From an uncultured Methanosarcinales archaeon (GTDB lineage: Archaea; Halobacteriota; Methanosarcinia; Methanotrichales; Methanotrichaceae), in contig CALMJN010000361.1 in NCBI GenBank assembly GCA_937864385.1, positions 1-5,769 of the forward strand: DNA of 5,769 nt. Reading direction: 5' to 3'. Shown here piece by piece: positions 1-4,742 of the stretch (its first letter is position 1; every line of letters starts with the position of its first letter). Below the pieces are notes generated by a model that was not told the origin of the DNA, did not search any database, and saw nothing but the letters and a program-made list of their open reading frames with translations. The position numbers and the translations under genes are program-made.

Positions 1-723
1 ATCACCCTTGACCCCGGTGGCCTTGCCCAAAAGCGCGGCAAAGGCCTGCCAGGGTGAGTACCTGGCAACCTCCTACTCCACTACGGCATTGGCCTTGCGC
101 ACCACTTCTAGCTTCTCCTTGGTCACCTCGCCCAGGATTCTCACAGACAGGCCGGGGCCGGGATAGGGCATTCTCTCGCTGATCTCCGGGGGCAGGCCAA
201 GAGCCCGGGCCACCTCCCGGACCTCATCTTTATAAAGATCACGCAGGGGCTCGACAATGCTGGCAAACTCCATGCGGCTCGGCAGCCCTCCCACATTGTG
301 ATGGGCCTTGATCCCTCCCTCAGACTCAATCCTATCCGGATAGATGGTCCCTTGCATCAAACAGTCGCCTCCTATCTTCCGGGCCTCCTCCTCGAAGACG
401 CGGATGAATGTCTCCCCCACCACCATCCTCTTCTCCTCAGGATCGGTGACCCCCTTGAGGGCTTCCAGGAACCTGTCCTCGGCATTGACCCGCACCAGCC
501 CGATTCCCTGGAAGAGCTCCTCGATCCGGTCCGACTCGAACTGCCTCATCAAGCCGGAGTCGACATAAACCGGCACCAGCCGGTCCCCAATGGCTCGATA
601 AGCCAGCATGGCGCAGGCCGAGCTGTCCACGCCTCCCGATAAACCTATGATGGCGCGTCCTTTTACCTCGCGCCTGATCTCCTCAATGGCGTTCTCGATG
701 AAACTCTGCACATTCATGGCCAT
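1..723 (-). CDS. guaAB: GMP synthase subunit B (ATP-pyrophosphatase), interrupted by in-frame TAG and cut by the left edge
   Basis: This is the subunit that adenylates XMP and aminates it to GMP with ammonia from a separate glutaminase subunit, the last step of de novo GMP synthesis in the cytosol. From the ATG at 721-723 the protein shows the PP-loop SGGVDSS at residues 29-35, then [41 protein letters not shown] and [14 protein letters not shown], in the family order. Codon 217 (73-75) is TAG, but the same frame continues with [20 protein letters not shown] and VKGD to base 1, which matches the family C-terminal dimerization region. Archaeal homologues are about 305 residues and usually have Glu at the TAG position (VVE-E-EV), so one GAG to TAG change explains it. 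An in-frame ATG at 715-717 is an alternative start; no strong Shine-Dalgarno site is visible. The glutaminase subunit is not in the window. Family assignment is very secure; whether the gene is functional is not. Confidence 0.95.
73..75 (-). other. In-frame amber (TAG) codon inside guaAB
   Basis: The codon lies between ANAVVE and [11 protein letters not shown]. There are 24 further sense codons in the same frame before the window edge, all consistent with the family. Possible meanings are a nonsense mutation, a sequencing or assembly error, or a read-through/pyrrolysine codon. Two other genes in the window (ending at 5213 and 5297) use TAG at an ordinary end position, which argues against global reassignment of TAG. 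Confidence 0.9.
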
Positions 724-798
724 AATAGGATGCCCGGCTTTGAGAATAATAGGCTTGCGGTTTCTAGATGATCTTAATATGAGCCGTATATGAAAATT

Positions 799-816
799 AA
801 GGCTTTAAATTATGAT
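799..816 (+). repeat. Direct repeat copy 1 (AAGGCTTTAAnnTATGAT)
   Basis: This 18-mer matches the copy at 960-977 at 16 of 18 positions. The second copy contains a potential start codon (ATG 973-975) of the downstream secreted-protein gene, so copy 1 may be a duplicated gene start or leader. The two copies bound the GC-rich hairpin stretch. Neither copy resembles a terminal inverted repeat, and no transposase is present. Confidence 0.6.
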
Positions 817-844
817 GGCAGAGGCAGATCCAGCGGGATTCCGA

Positions 845-923
845 CTGCCGGATGGGGGAGTGGGGGCCGGCAGGCGCTCGCCTAAAACGACCTCCTGGGG
901 AGGGCTGCCCTCCAGCCCTCCCC
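845..923. other. Cluster of three adjacent inverted repeats in a GC-rich intergenic stretch
   Basis: Three perfect stems lie side by side. CTGCCGG (845-851) pairs with CCGGCAG (867-873) around a loop containing two runs of five G. AGGCG (872-876) pairs with CGCCT (879-883), overlapping the first arm by two bases. GGGGAGGGCTG (897-907) pairs with CAGCCCTCCCC (913-923) around a 5-nt loop. The stretch lies between divergently transcribed genes and is much richer in G and C than the flanks at 760-815 and 940-972. It could be a structured RNA, the leader of the minus-strand guaAB transcript, or a small repeat element; the sequence does not decide. It matches no RNA family I recognise. Confidence 0.6.
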
Positions 924-940
924 GACACCGATGCTGTTTG

Positions 941-951
941 CCAAGATATTT
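941..951 (+). promoter_or_regulatory. Possible TATA box for the 979-1641 gene
   Basis: ATATTTATGG sits in an A/T-rich patch directly after the GC-rich hairpins. Archaeal transcription usually starts about 25 nt downstream of the TATA centre, which here gives roughly 970-973. The transcript would then be leaderless from ATG 973 or have a very short leader to ATG 979. Confidence 0.4.
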
Positions 952-959
952 ATGGCTCA

Positions 960-977
960 AAGGCTTTAAGGTATGAT
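960..977 (+). repeat. Direct repeat copy 2, overlapping a gene start
   Basis: This copy is AAGGCTTTAAGGTATGAT and differs from the one at 799-816 only at its 11th and 12th bases. It holds the AAGGT that serves as a ribosome binding site for ATG 979, and also the alternative ATG 973. Confidence 0.6.
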
Positions 978-978
978 T

Positions 979-1641
979 ATGAGATATAAGAACCATAGAA
1001 TTTTGCTTTTCATGGCTGCGCTCGCCGCGCTCATGGCCATCGGCACCGCCTGGGGACAGGACGATTATCTGGCAGTAGGATATGCGGCCTCTTTAGACCG
1101 TTCCGACTTCTTTGAGCCGGGGATCTCCGGCATGGTCAAGTGGCTGGATCTGCCGGTTCCAGTCAGCACCTTTTTGCCTTATAGGGAGTATTATGTGGCT
1201 CCCGCCCGGCCCAGGTCCTCCCTGGCAAGCGATGCTGTGGGAAGCCCGGTGCAGTACGATATCACCGGCCGGACCCCGAGCGGAGTGAATTACGGCAGCG
1301 GTCAGGCGCAGAGCTATTCCAACTATGCCTCATCCCTCTCCGCTCCCAGAAATGACCTCTGGATCGCCGGACAGGCCAACTGGACCCAGTATGCCGTGAT
1401 ACCAGTGGGAGCCTCGCTGGAGCTTCTGGCCAGCGTTCCCGCCGGAGGAAGCGGCGGACTGTATAAGGTGATCCAGACCAATTCCCTCAAGACCGACTAC
1501 CAGGGCATGCAGTTCAATCCAGGATACAGCAGCATGAGCTTCCTGGCCGGCCAGACCGGCAGGCATATGCTCTATTTTGTGGTCAACAATATGCCCAGCA
1601 ATGTGGTTATAGTGGATGTCTTCACCCAGTCGCCGAGATGA
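979..1641 (+). CDS. Secreted protein of unknown function, probable beta-rich C-terminal domain
   Basis: The 220-residue product begins with a typical Sec signal peptide: basic MRYKNHR, a hydrophobic stretch to about residue 22, then TAWG before QDD, with likely cleavage after Gly26. There is no later membrane segment, so the protein should be exported. A Tyr/Ser/Gly/Asn-rich middle (about residues 80-125) precedes a more ordered part starting near LWIAGQANWTQYAVIPVG and ending YFVVNNMPSNVVIVDV, whose alternating hydrophobic pattern suggests a beta sandwich. From memory, similar C-terminal segments occur in secreted proteins of methanogenic archaea, but I cannot name a family. At least one N-glycosylation sequon (NWT) is present. 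I chose ATG 979 because AAGGT at 968-972 has a 6-nt spacing; ATG 973 adds two residues and fits a leaderless transcript. The gene is convergent with the next, leaving 70 nt between stops with no clear terminator. Confidence 0.85.
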   Translation: MRYKNHRILLFMAALAALMAIGTAWGQDDYLAVGYAASLDRSDFFEPGISGMVKWLDLPVPVSTFLPYREYYVAPARPRSSLASDAVGSPVQYDITGRTPSGVNYGSGQAQSYSNYASSLSAPRNDLWIAGQANWTQYAVIPVGASLELLASVPAGGSGGLYKVIQTNSLKTDYQGMQFNPGYSSMSFLAGQTGRHMLYFVVNNMPSNVVIVDVFTQSPR

Positions 1642-1711
1642 AGAATTTCCTTAGATGGAGGAGCCCGAGGCAGAGGTTAGAGAGAAGCATATACCCACCC
1701 ACTCCCCGCCT

Positions 1712-2347
1712 TCATCTATTGTGGTATCCTATGCTATAGCCTCCGGATGCCCCTCCCTTTTTGAGAATGCTGACATCGTTTGAATCCTGCGGCGGCATAG
1801 CCGAAAAAGGCTCGTCAGGCTGCACAGCGGCAGGGGAGGGCTCCAGTATGGCCTTGAGTTGATCTCTCTTCTCTACCGAGAGAGGGAGAGGTGGCTGCTG
1901 CCACCACTGGGAAGCATTGAACTCATTGCCCGTATCCTCATCCAATATGGCATGTCTCGAGTCCACCATGAGCCTGTTGACAGGCGGCCAGATCGGCTGG
2001 TATCTCTCATCCATTAGATAGACCAGGCAGATGAGCTGGCCCCATTGATTGCGGCTCTGGCTTAAATTGTCATCTATGTCCAGGTAAACGGTTTTGTTCT
2101 TGAGCAAAGATGCGGCGTAAGCCTTGGCCGCCTTCCCTTCCGCGGTTACCGTTGAGGGAGCAGCGATATCGGCTAGCTTGATGTTGTCGATGTAATTGGT
2201 CCTGGGATCGGAGATAATCATCTCTATGCCCAATGAGTCTCCGCTGACGACGCTCACCACTCTGCCCGCCGCCTCATCCGGCATCCCCCAGGCGGCCGGA
2301 ATCAGAAAGAGGAAAATTATCAAGGACCAATGAGCTATCGGAACCAT
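1712..2347 (-). CDS. Secreted staphylococcal-nuclease-fold protein, probably catalytically dead
   Basis: The 211-residue product has a signal peptide (hydrophobic LIIFLFLIPAAWG, likely cut after Gly21) followed by a thermonuclease-like (SNase/TNase) domain at about residues 28-140. Landmarks in order are GRVVSVVSGDSLGIEM, IKLADIAAPS, GKAAKAYAASLLKNKTVYLD, NQWGQLICLVYL and VNRLMVDSRHAIL. Compared with the SNase active site (Asp21, Arg35, Asp40, Thr41, Glu43, Arg87), only the first Asp (residue 37) is kept; the others read Lys57, Ala62, Ala63, Ser65 and Gln104. An extracytoplasmic binding or structural role is therefore more likely than DNA hydrolysis. A Pro/Ser-rich tail (about 145-211) follows. 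ATG 2347 is chosen because GGAGGTG (2354-2360) lies 6 nt before it; the in-frame GTG at 2356 falls within that site. The gene diverges from the ABC ATPase gene. Confidence 0.8.
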   Translation of the reverse strand: MVPIAHWSLIIFLFLIPAAWGMPDEAAGRVVSVVSGDSLGIEMIISDPRTNYIDNIKLADIAAPSTVTAEGKAAKAYAASLLKNKTVYLDIDDNLSQSRNQWGQLICLVYLMDERYQPIWPPVNRLMVDSRHAILDEDTGNEFNASQWWQQPPLPLSVEKRDQLKAILEPSPAAVQPDEPFSAMPPQDSNDVSILKKGGASGGYSIGYHNR

Positions 2348-2357
2348 GGCATACACC

Positions 2358-2393
2358 TCCTGGCTTTTGAACTTATTCTAATTATTGCCAGGA
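2358..2393 (-). promoter_or_regulatory. Inverted repeat overlapping the ribosome binding site of the SNase-like gene
   Basis: TCCTGGC (2358-2364) and GCCAGGA (2387-2393) are perfect 7-bp inverted copies with a 22-nt A/T-rich spacer. On the minus strand the promoter-distal arm GCCAGGA runs into GGAGGTG, the Shine-Dalgarno site. If the transcript starts upstream of 2393, the stem would partly hide that site. If instead a T-rich box at 2391-2404 is the TATA element, transcription would start near 2371 and the repeat would be a DNA operator spanning the start point. Confidence 0.4.
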
Positions 2394-2449
2394 ATAAAAA
2401 TCTTCCCTTGAAGTGCGGGAGGATGATTGGCCTGACTGAATTGCCCTCG

Positions 2450-2464
2450 ACCAATAAAACTATG
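2450..2464 (+). promoter_or_regulatory. Possible TATA-like box for the ABC ATPase gene
   Basis: ACCAATAAAACTATG is the closest A/T-rich patch upstream of the ATPase start. It would give a transcript starting near 2483 with a leader of about 90 nt. A second A/T-rich patch at 2391-2402 (GGAATAAAAATC) is an equally possible promoter for either strand. The 228-nt gap between the divergent genes otherwise holds only the inverted repeat at 2358-2393. Confidence 0.3.
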
Positions 2465-2575
2465 AGGCTGGAGTTCTTTGCTTAGAGACAGTCTTTGCTG
2501 TGCCTTTCATCATCAGATGGGGTTGCAATCACTCCTGAATGGCGGCAGGGCTCGATCCTTTGGAGGCGGTCGCAG

Positions 2576-3331
2576 TTGAATGAGGACATAATTGTACTCA
2601 AAGACCTGAGCAAGATCTATGGAAACGGGGTAGAGGTAAGGGCCCTGGACGGTGTCAGCGTCAACATCAAGGCCGGAGAGTTTGTGGCCATCGTAGGTCC
2701 CTCAGGCAGCGGCAAGAGCACCCTGCTCAATATGATCGGCCTATTGGACACGCCAAGCTCCGGCCAGATATTTCTCAAGGGAATAGATGTCAGCCGGGCC
2801 AGCCCTGAGGTGAGGGCAAGGCTACGCAATCAGGAGCTGGGTTTCGTCTTTCAGTATCATCATCTCATACCGGAGTTCTCCGCCCTGGAGAACGTCATGA
2901 TGCCCATGCTCATAGCCAGAAAGGACAGGATAGTAGCAAGAGATAGGGCTATGGAGCTGCTCACTGCAGTAGGTCTGGCCGATCGCAAAGACAGCCGCCC
3001 CAACCAGCTCTCCGGAGGACAGAACCAGAGGGTAGCCGTGGCCCGGGCTCTGGCCAATGGCCCCTCTATAGTGATAGGCGATGAGCTGACCGGCAACCTG
3101 GACACAAAAACATCCGATCTGATATACAATCTGTTGAGGGATCTGAACCGTAAGATAAATCAGACCTTTATTCTGGTGACCCACGACATGACTTTAGCCG
3201 AGAAGACAGACCGCATCCTGCGTATAGTGGACGGCAAGATCGTCTGCGAGATGAGGCGAAAGGATGACGGATTTGTTGAGGTTGATATCTGTGAGATGGG
3301 GGAGGATGGGGATCAAGGCAGGCAAGATTGA
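2576..3331 (+). CDS. ABC transporter ATP-binding protein, LolD/MacB type, no adjacent permease
   Basis: This 251-residue cytoplasmic ATPase would drive an inner-membrane ABC exporter or FtsX-like mechanotransmission complex. Visible motifs are the A-loop Tyr15, Walker A GPSGSGKS (41-48), Q-loop FVFQ (Gln93), signature LSGGQ (145-149), Walker B Asp169 with catalytic Glu170, D-loop GNLD (173-176) and H-loop His203 in LVTHD. FQYHHLIPEFSALENVMMP is typical of the LolD/MacB branch. The usual DEPTGNLD reads DELTGNLD, with Pro to Leu at 171. An acidic tail after about residue 230 makes it slightly longer than the usual 220-235. I chose TTG 2576 because GGAGG (2562-2566) precedes it by 9 nt and the protein then begins where the family does; TTG 2495 would add 27 unrelated residues. 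No permease gene is present in the window. The stop codon overlaps the shared leader element of the next gene. Confidence 0.93.
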   Translation: MNEDIIVLKDLSKIYGNGVEVRALDGVSVNIKAGEFVAIVGPSGSGKSTLLNMIGLLDTPSSGQIFLKGIDVSRASPEVRARLRNQELGFVFQYHHLIPEFSALENVMMPMLIARKDRIVARDRAMELLTAVGLADRKDSRPNQLSGGQNQRVAVARALANGPSIVIGDELTGNLDTKTSDLIYNLLRDLNRKINQTFILVTHDMTLAEKTDRILRIVDGKIVCEMRRKDDGFVEVDICEMGEDGDQGRQD

Positions 3332-3342
3332 TATCCTTGCAG
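3328..3342 (+). promoter_or_regulatory. Shared leader element, copy 1 (TTGATATCCTTGCAG)
   Basis: The 11-mer TTGATATCCTT begins 42 nt before the ATG at 3370 and recurs exactly at 4032-4042 and 4701-4711, at 39 and 42 nt before the starts of the two paralogues. The TGA stop of the ATPase gene (3329-3331) lies inside this copy, so here the element would normally be transcribed as part of the ATPase mRNA. It could be an RNA-level control site or a TATA-like promoter; see the matching findings. Confidence 0.6.
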
Positions 3343-3369
3343 GCGTTATATATTAGGTTGAGGGATGAT

Positions 3370-3909
3370 ATGAACAGAAAGTATGTTTATTCAGGATGCG
3401 TCATTCTCATGATGGCAGCTATCTTGACCGTATCAGCTCAAGAAGGAGGGGGCGCCATCAACGGCACCATCGTGTCTGACACAGCCAAATCGTTCAATGA
3501 ATCATTGAATGACACATCCGAAGAGAGTGAGCTGGCAGAAGCCCAGGCTGGCATCTCTGCGCAGAATAAAACTGCGGCTGAGTGTAATATCTCCAGCCCA
3601 AAAAATAATACCTATATAATGCCTCTAGGCAGCAAAAATGAGGTTGCATCTTTTCAGAGGCCAGCTTTTGTCATTGGAGGTGGAGGGGAAGACATGATGC
3701 AAAGGGCTAATGAGTCCAGACTGCCTGCCAAGACGGTTATGGGTCTGAGCAGGGCAATTAACATAGAAACCTCCAAGAAGACCTTTGACATTAAAGGAGA
3801 TGGGAGAGAATTGCTGAACCGGACTTCTGCTTATAGACTGCCGGCTGAGACAGTTATGGATCTGAGCGCCGTCGTCCTTCCCCGATACAAGATTCGGAAT
3901 ATAAATTGA
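3370..3909 (+). CDS. Small secreted sequon-rich protein, paralogue 1, with two C-terminal repeats
   Basis: The 179-residue product is of unknown function. It has a signal peptide (MNRK, hydrophobic to about 21, likely cut after Ala23 in VSA-QE), a polar Asn/Ser/Thr/Glu-rich body with about eight N-x-S/T sequons, and two C-terminal units of 39 residues starting at Phe100 and Phe139. Both units carry RLPA(K/E)TVM(G/D)LS. There is no membrane anchor, so the protein is secreted or attached to the envelope. ATG 3370 is chosen over TTG 3328 because the signal peptide then matches the two paralogues, and GAGGGATGAT precedes it. It begins 38 nt after the ATPase stop, on the same strand, and may be cotranscribed with it. 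One Cys (71) lies in the body. Confidence 0.8.
   Translation: MNRKYVYSGCVILMMAAILTVSAQEGGGAINGTIVSDTAKSFNESLNDTSEESELAEAQAGISAQNKTAAECNISSPKNNTYIMPLGSKNEVASFQRPAFVIGGGGEDMMQRANESRLPAKTVMGLSRAINIETSKKTFDIKGDGRELLNRTSAYRLPAETVMDLSAVVLPRYKIRNIN
3667..3867 (+). repeat. Two-unit 117-nt tandem repeat coding for the C-terminal motif
   Basis: Unit 1 starts at 3667 and unit 2 at 3784, a period of 39 codons. Across the first 28 residues of each unit, 14 are identical, including F-x-I-x-G-x-G and RLPA-x-TVM-x-LS. At DNA level the 33-nt cores at 3718-3750 and 3835-3867 match at 28 positions. Unit 2 ends with the protein. Confidence 0.8.
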
Positions 3910-3910
3910 T

Positions 3911-3924
3911 ATTAAATTTTTTTT
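3911..3924 (+). terminator. T-run terminator after paralogue 1
   Basis: ATTAAA is followed by eight consecutive T (3917-3924) directly after the TGA at 3907-3909. Archaeal transcription commonly ends at such T-runs without needing a hairpin. Confidence 0.6.
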
Positions 3925-3948
3925 ATCCATACTTATCCGGGTTAATAA

Positions 3949-3960
3949 AATTATATTTTT
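3949..3960 (+). promoter_or_regulatory. Possible TATA box for paralogue 2
   Basis: AATTATATTTTT is the best TATA-like stretch in the 161-nt gap before ATG 4071. Initiation about 25 nt downstream would be near 3980, giving a leader of about 90 nt. That leader would include a short inverted repeat (GCACAA 3971-3976 with TTGTGC 3999-4004) and the shared leader element. Confidence 0.45.
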
Positions 3961-4002
3961 CCTGTATCATGCACAAATTCCTCGGACCGGCCCAAATATT
4001 GT

Positions 4003-4046
4003 GCGCTTCATGATTGGCAGGGACAGTTAACTTGATATCCTTTCAT
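4003..4046 (+). promoter_or_regulatory. Shared leader element, copy 2
   Basis: The 40 nt ending in TTGATATCCTT (4003-4042) align without gaps to 4672-4711 upstream of paralogue 3, with 29 identical positions overall and 22 of the last 25. The conserved core reads CAGG, then AGTTAA, then TTGATATCCTT. It ends 28 nt before ATG 4071. Confidence 0.65.
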
Positions 4047-4070
4047 ACCATCTTCCCGCTTGTGATTGAT

Positions 4071-4616
4071 ATGAACAGCAAATTAATTTGCTTAACAGGC
4101 TTTATGGTTCTGGCTGTAGCTGCTGCTTTTGTCGGCAGCGCCCAGGAGGCGGCAGTTGTTGCCGATGATGCTGCAGTATTGAATAACACCACTTCCAACA
4201 TCACATCCAATGCCACAATCAATGAGAGCGCAATGGAGCCTCTTGTGCCTGCTGCACTTGCGGAGACAAATGAAACGCAGCCTTCTTCCCTCAATGCGTC
4301 TCCAGATGTTGCTGATATGGACAATACCATCACTGTTGAAAATGAGACTGCCCCGGCAGAGACTCTGACCCCGGCAGAGAGCACTGCTCCCATGGCCGTC
4401 TCGAACGATGTTGAGACAGAAGTATTTGCTCTGGGTGGTGCCAATCTGATTGCAAAGCCCGAGAGGTCGGTCTATGCCATAGGAACTGCATCCAGCACTC
4501 CCGGCGTCTTCTCCATAGGCAAGGAGTATCTTCCGGACCAGGCCTATAATGCCGGCATGTCCGCCGAGACCATCATGGACCTGAGCGCGCTTCCCTTTTA
4601 CGCCAACCACATGTAA
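4071..4616 (+). CDS. Small secreted sequon-rich protein, paralogue 2
   Basis: The 181-residue product has a signal peptide (MNSK, hydrophobic to about residue 21, cleavage likely after Ala24 in GSA-QE). An Ala/Thr/Asn/Glu-rich low-complexity body with about eight sequons follows, crowded in LNNTTSNITSNATINES. The last 35 residues begin FSIGKEYLP and carry MSAETIMDLS (163-172), homologous to LPAETVMDLS of paralogue 1, then end in a short hydrophobic tail. There is no Cys in the mature part and no second membrane segment. An upstream in-frame TTG at 4014 is rejected because it would put a non-signal sequence ahead of the shared MN-K start and read through the leader element. GTGAT before the ATG is a weak ribosome binding site. 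The function is unknown; an envelope or sheath-associated glycoprotein is a reasonable guess. Confidence 0.78.
   Translation: MNSKLICLTGFMVLAVAAAFVGSAQEAAVVADDAAVLNNTTSNITSNATINESAMEPLVPAALAETNETQPSSLNASPDVADMDNTITVENETAPAETLTPAESTAPMAVSNDVETEVFALGGANLIAKPERSVYAIGTASSTPGVFSIGKEYLPDQAYNAGMSAETIMDLSALPFYANHM
4351..4380 (+). repeat. Short direct repeat (CCCCGGCAGAGA twice)
   Basis: The 12-mer occurs at 4351-4362 and 4369-4380, an 18-nt period, and encodes the PAET and PAES parts of the linker. It looks like replication-slippage growth of a low-complexity segment. Confidence 0.7.
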
Positions 4617-4635
4617 ACGCAGAATTAACTATTCA

Positions 4636-4642
4636 TTTTTTT
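4636..4642 (+). terminator. T-run terminator after paralogue 2
   Basis: Seven consecutive T lie 20 nt after the TAA at 4614-4616. The following A/T-rich bases (4642-4665) could also hold the TATA box of paralogue 3, which would place its transcript start close to 4675-4690. Confidence 0.5.
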
Positions 4643-4671
4643 AATTATTTAATCGGATAAAATTTCTCAAT

Positions 4672-4715
4672 CCGCTTGGGCATCCCCAGGAATAGTTAAT
4701 TTGATATCCTTCCAG
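4672..4715 (+). promoter_or_regulatory. Shared leader element, copy 3
   Basis: This is the counterpart of 4003-4042, with CAGG, AGTTAA and TTGATATCCTT at the same relative places. CAG follows the 11-mer one base later, as in copy 1. TTGATATCCTT starts 42 nt before ATG 4743, the same spacing as in copy 1. Confidence 0.65.
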
Positions 4716-4742
4716 AGCCAGTTCCCCGCCGGATGATCCTAT

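Noticed and set aside
812..976. A 54-codon plus-strand open frame (ATG 812 to TGA 974-976) overlapping ATG 973 by ATGA.
   Set aside because: It reads through the three hairpins, has a weak ribosome binding site, and gives an Arg/Gly/Pro/Ser-rich product typical of translated GC-rich noncoding DNA.
2423..2485. A 20-residue open frame upstream of the ABC ATPase that could be a leader peptide.
   Set aside because: GGGAGG abuts its ATG with no spacing, and the product has no recognisable attenuation feature; chance is likely.
2495..2575. N-terminal extension of the ABC ATPase from TTG 2495.
   Set aside because: The extra 27 residues match no part of the family, whereas TTG 2576 has GGAGG at good spacing and gives the normal family start.
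3282..3289. A further TTGATATC inside the ATPase coding region.
   Set aside because: It is only 8 nt, lacks the following CCTT, and is not placed before a gene start.
3844..3867. LPAET in paralogue 1 as a sortase (LPXTG) sorting signal.
   Set aside because: The Gly is missing, no hydrophobic segment plus basic tail follows, and the motif is repeated internally.
3971..4004. Inverted repeat GCACAA/TTGTGC in the leader of paralogue 2.
   Set aside because: It has only six pairs with a 22-nt loop and no counterpart upstream of paralogues 1 or 3.
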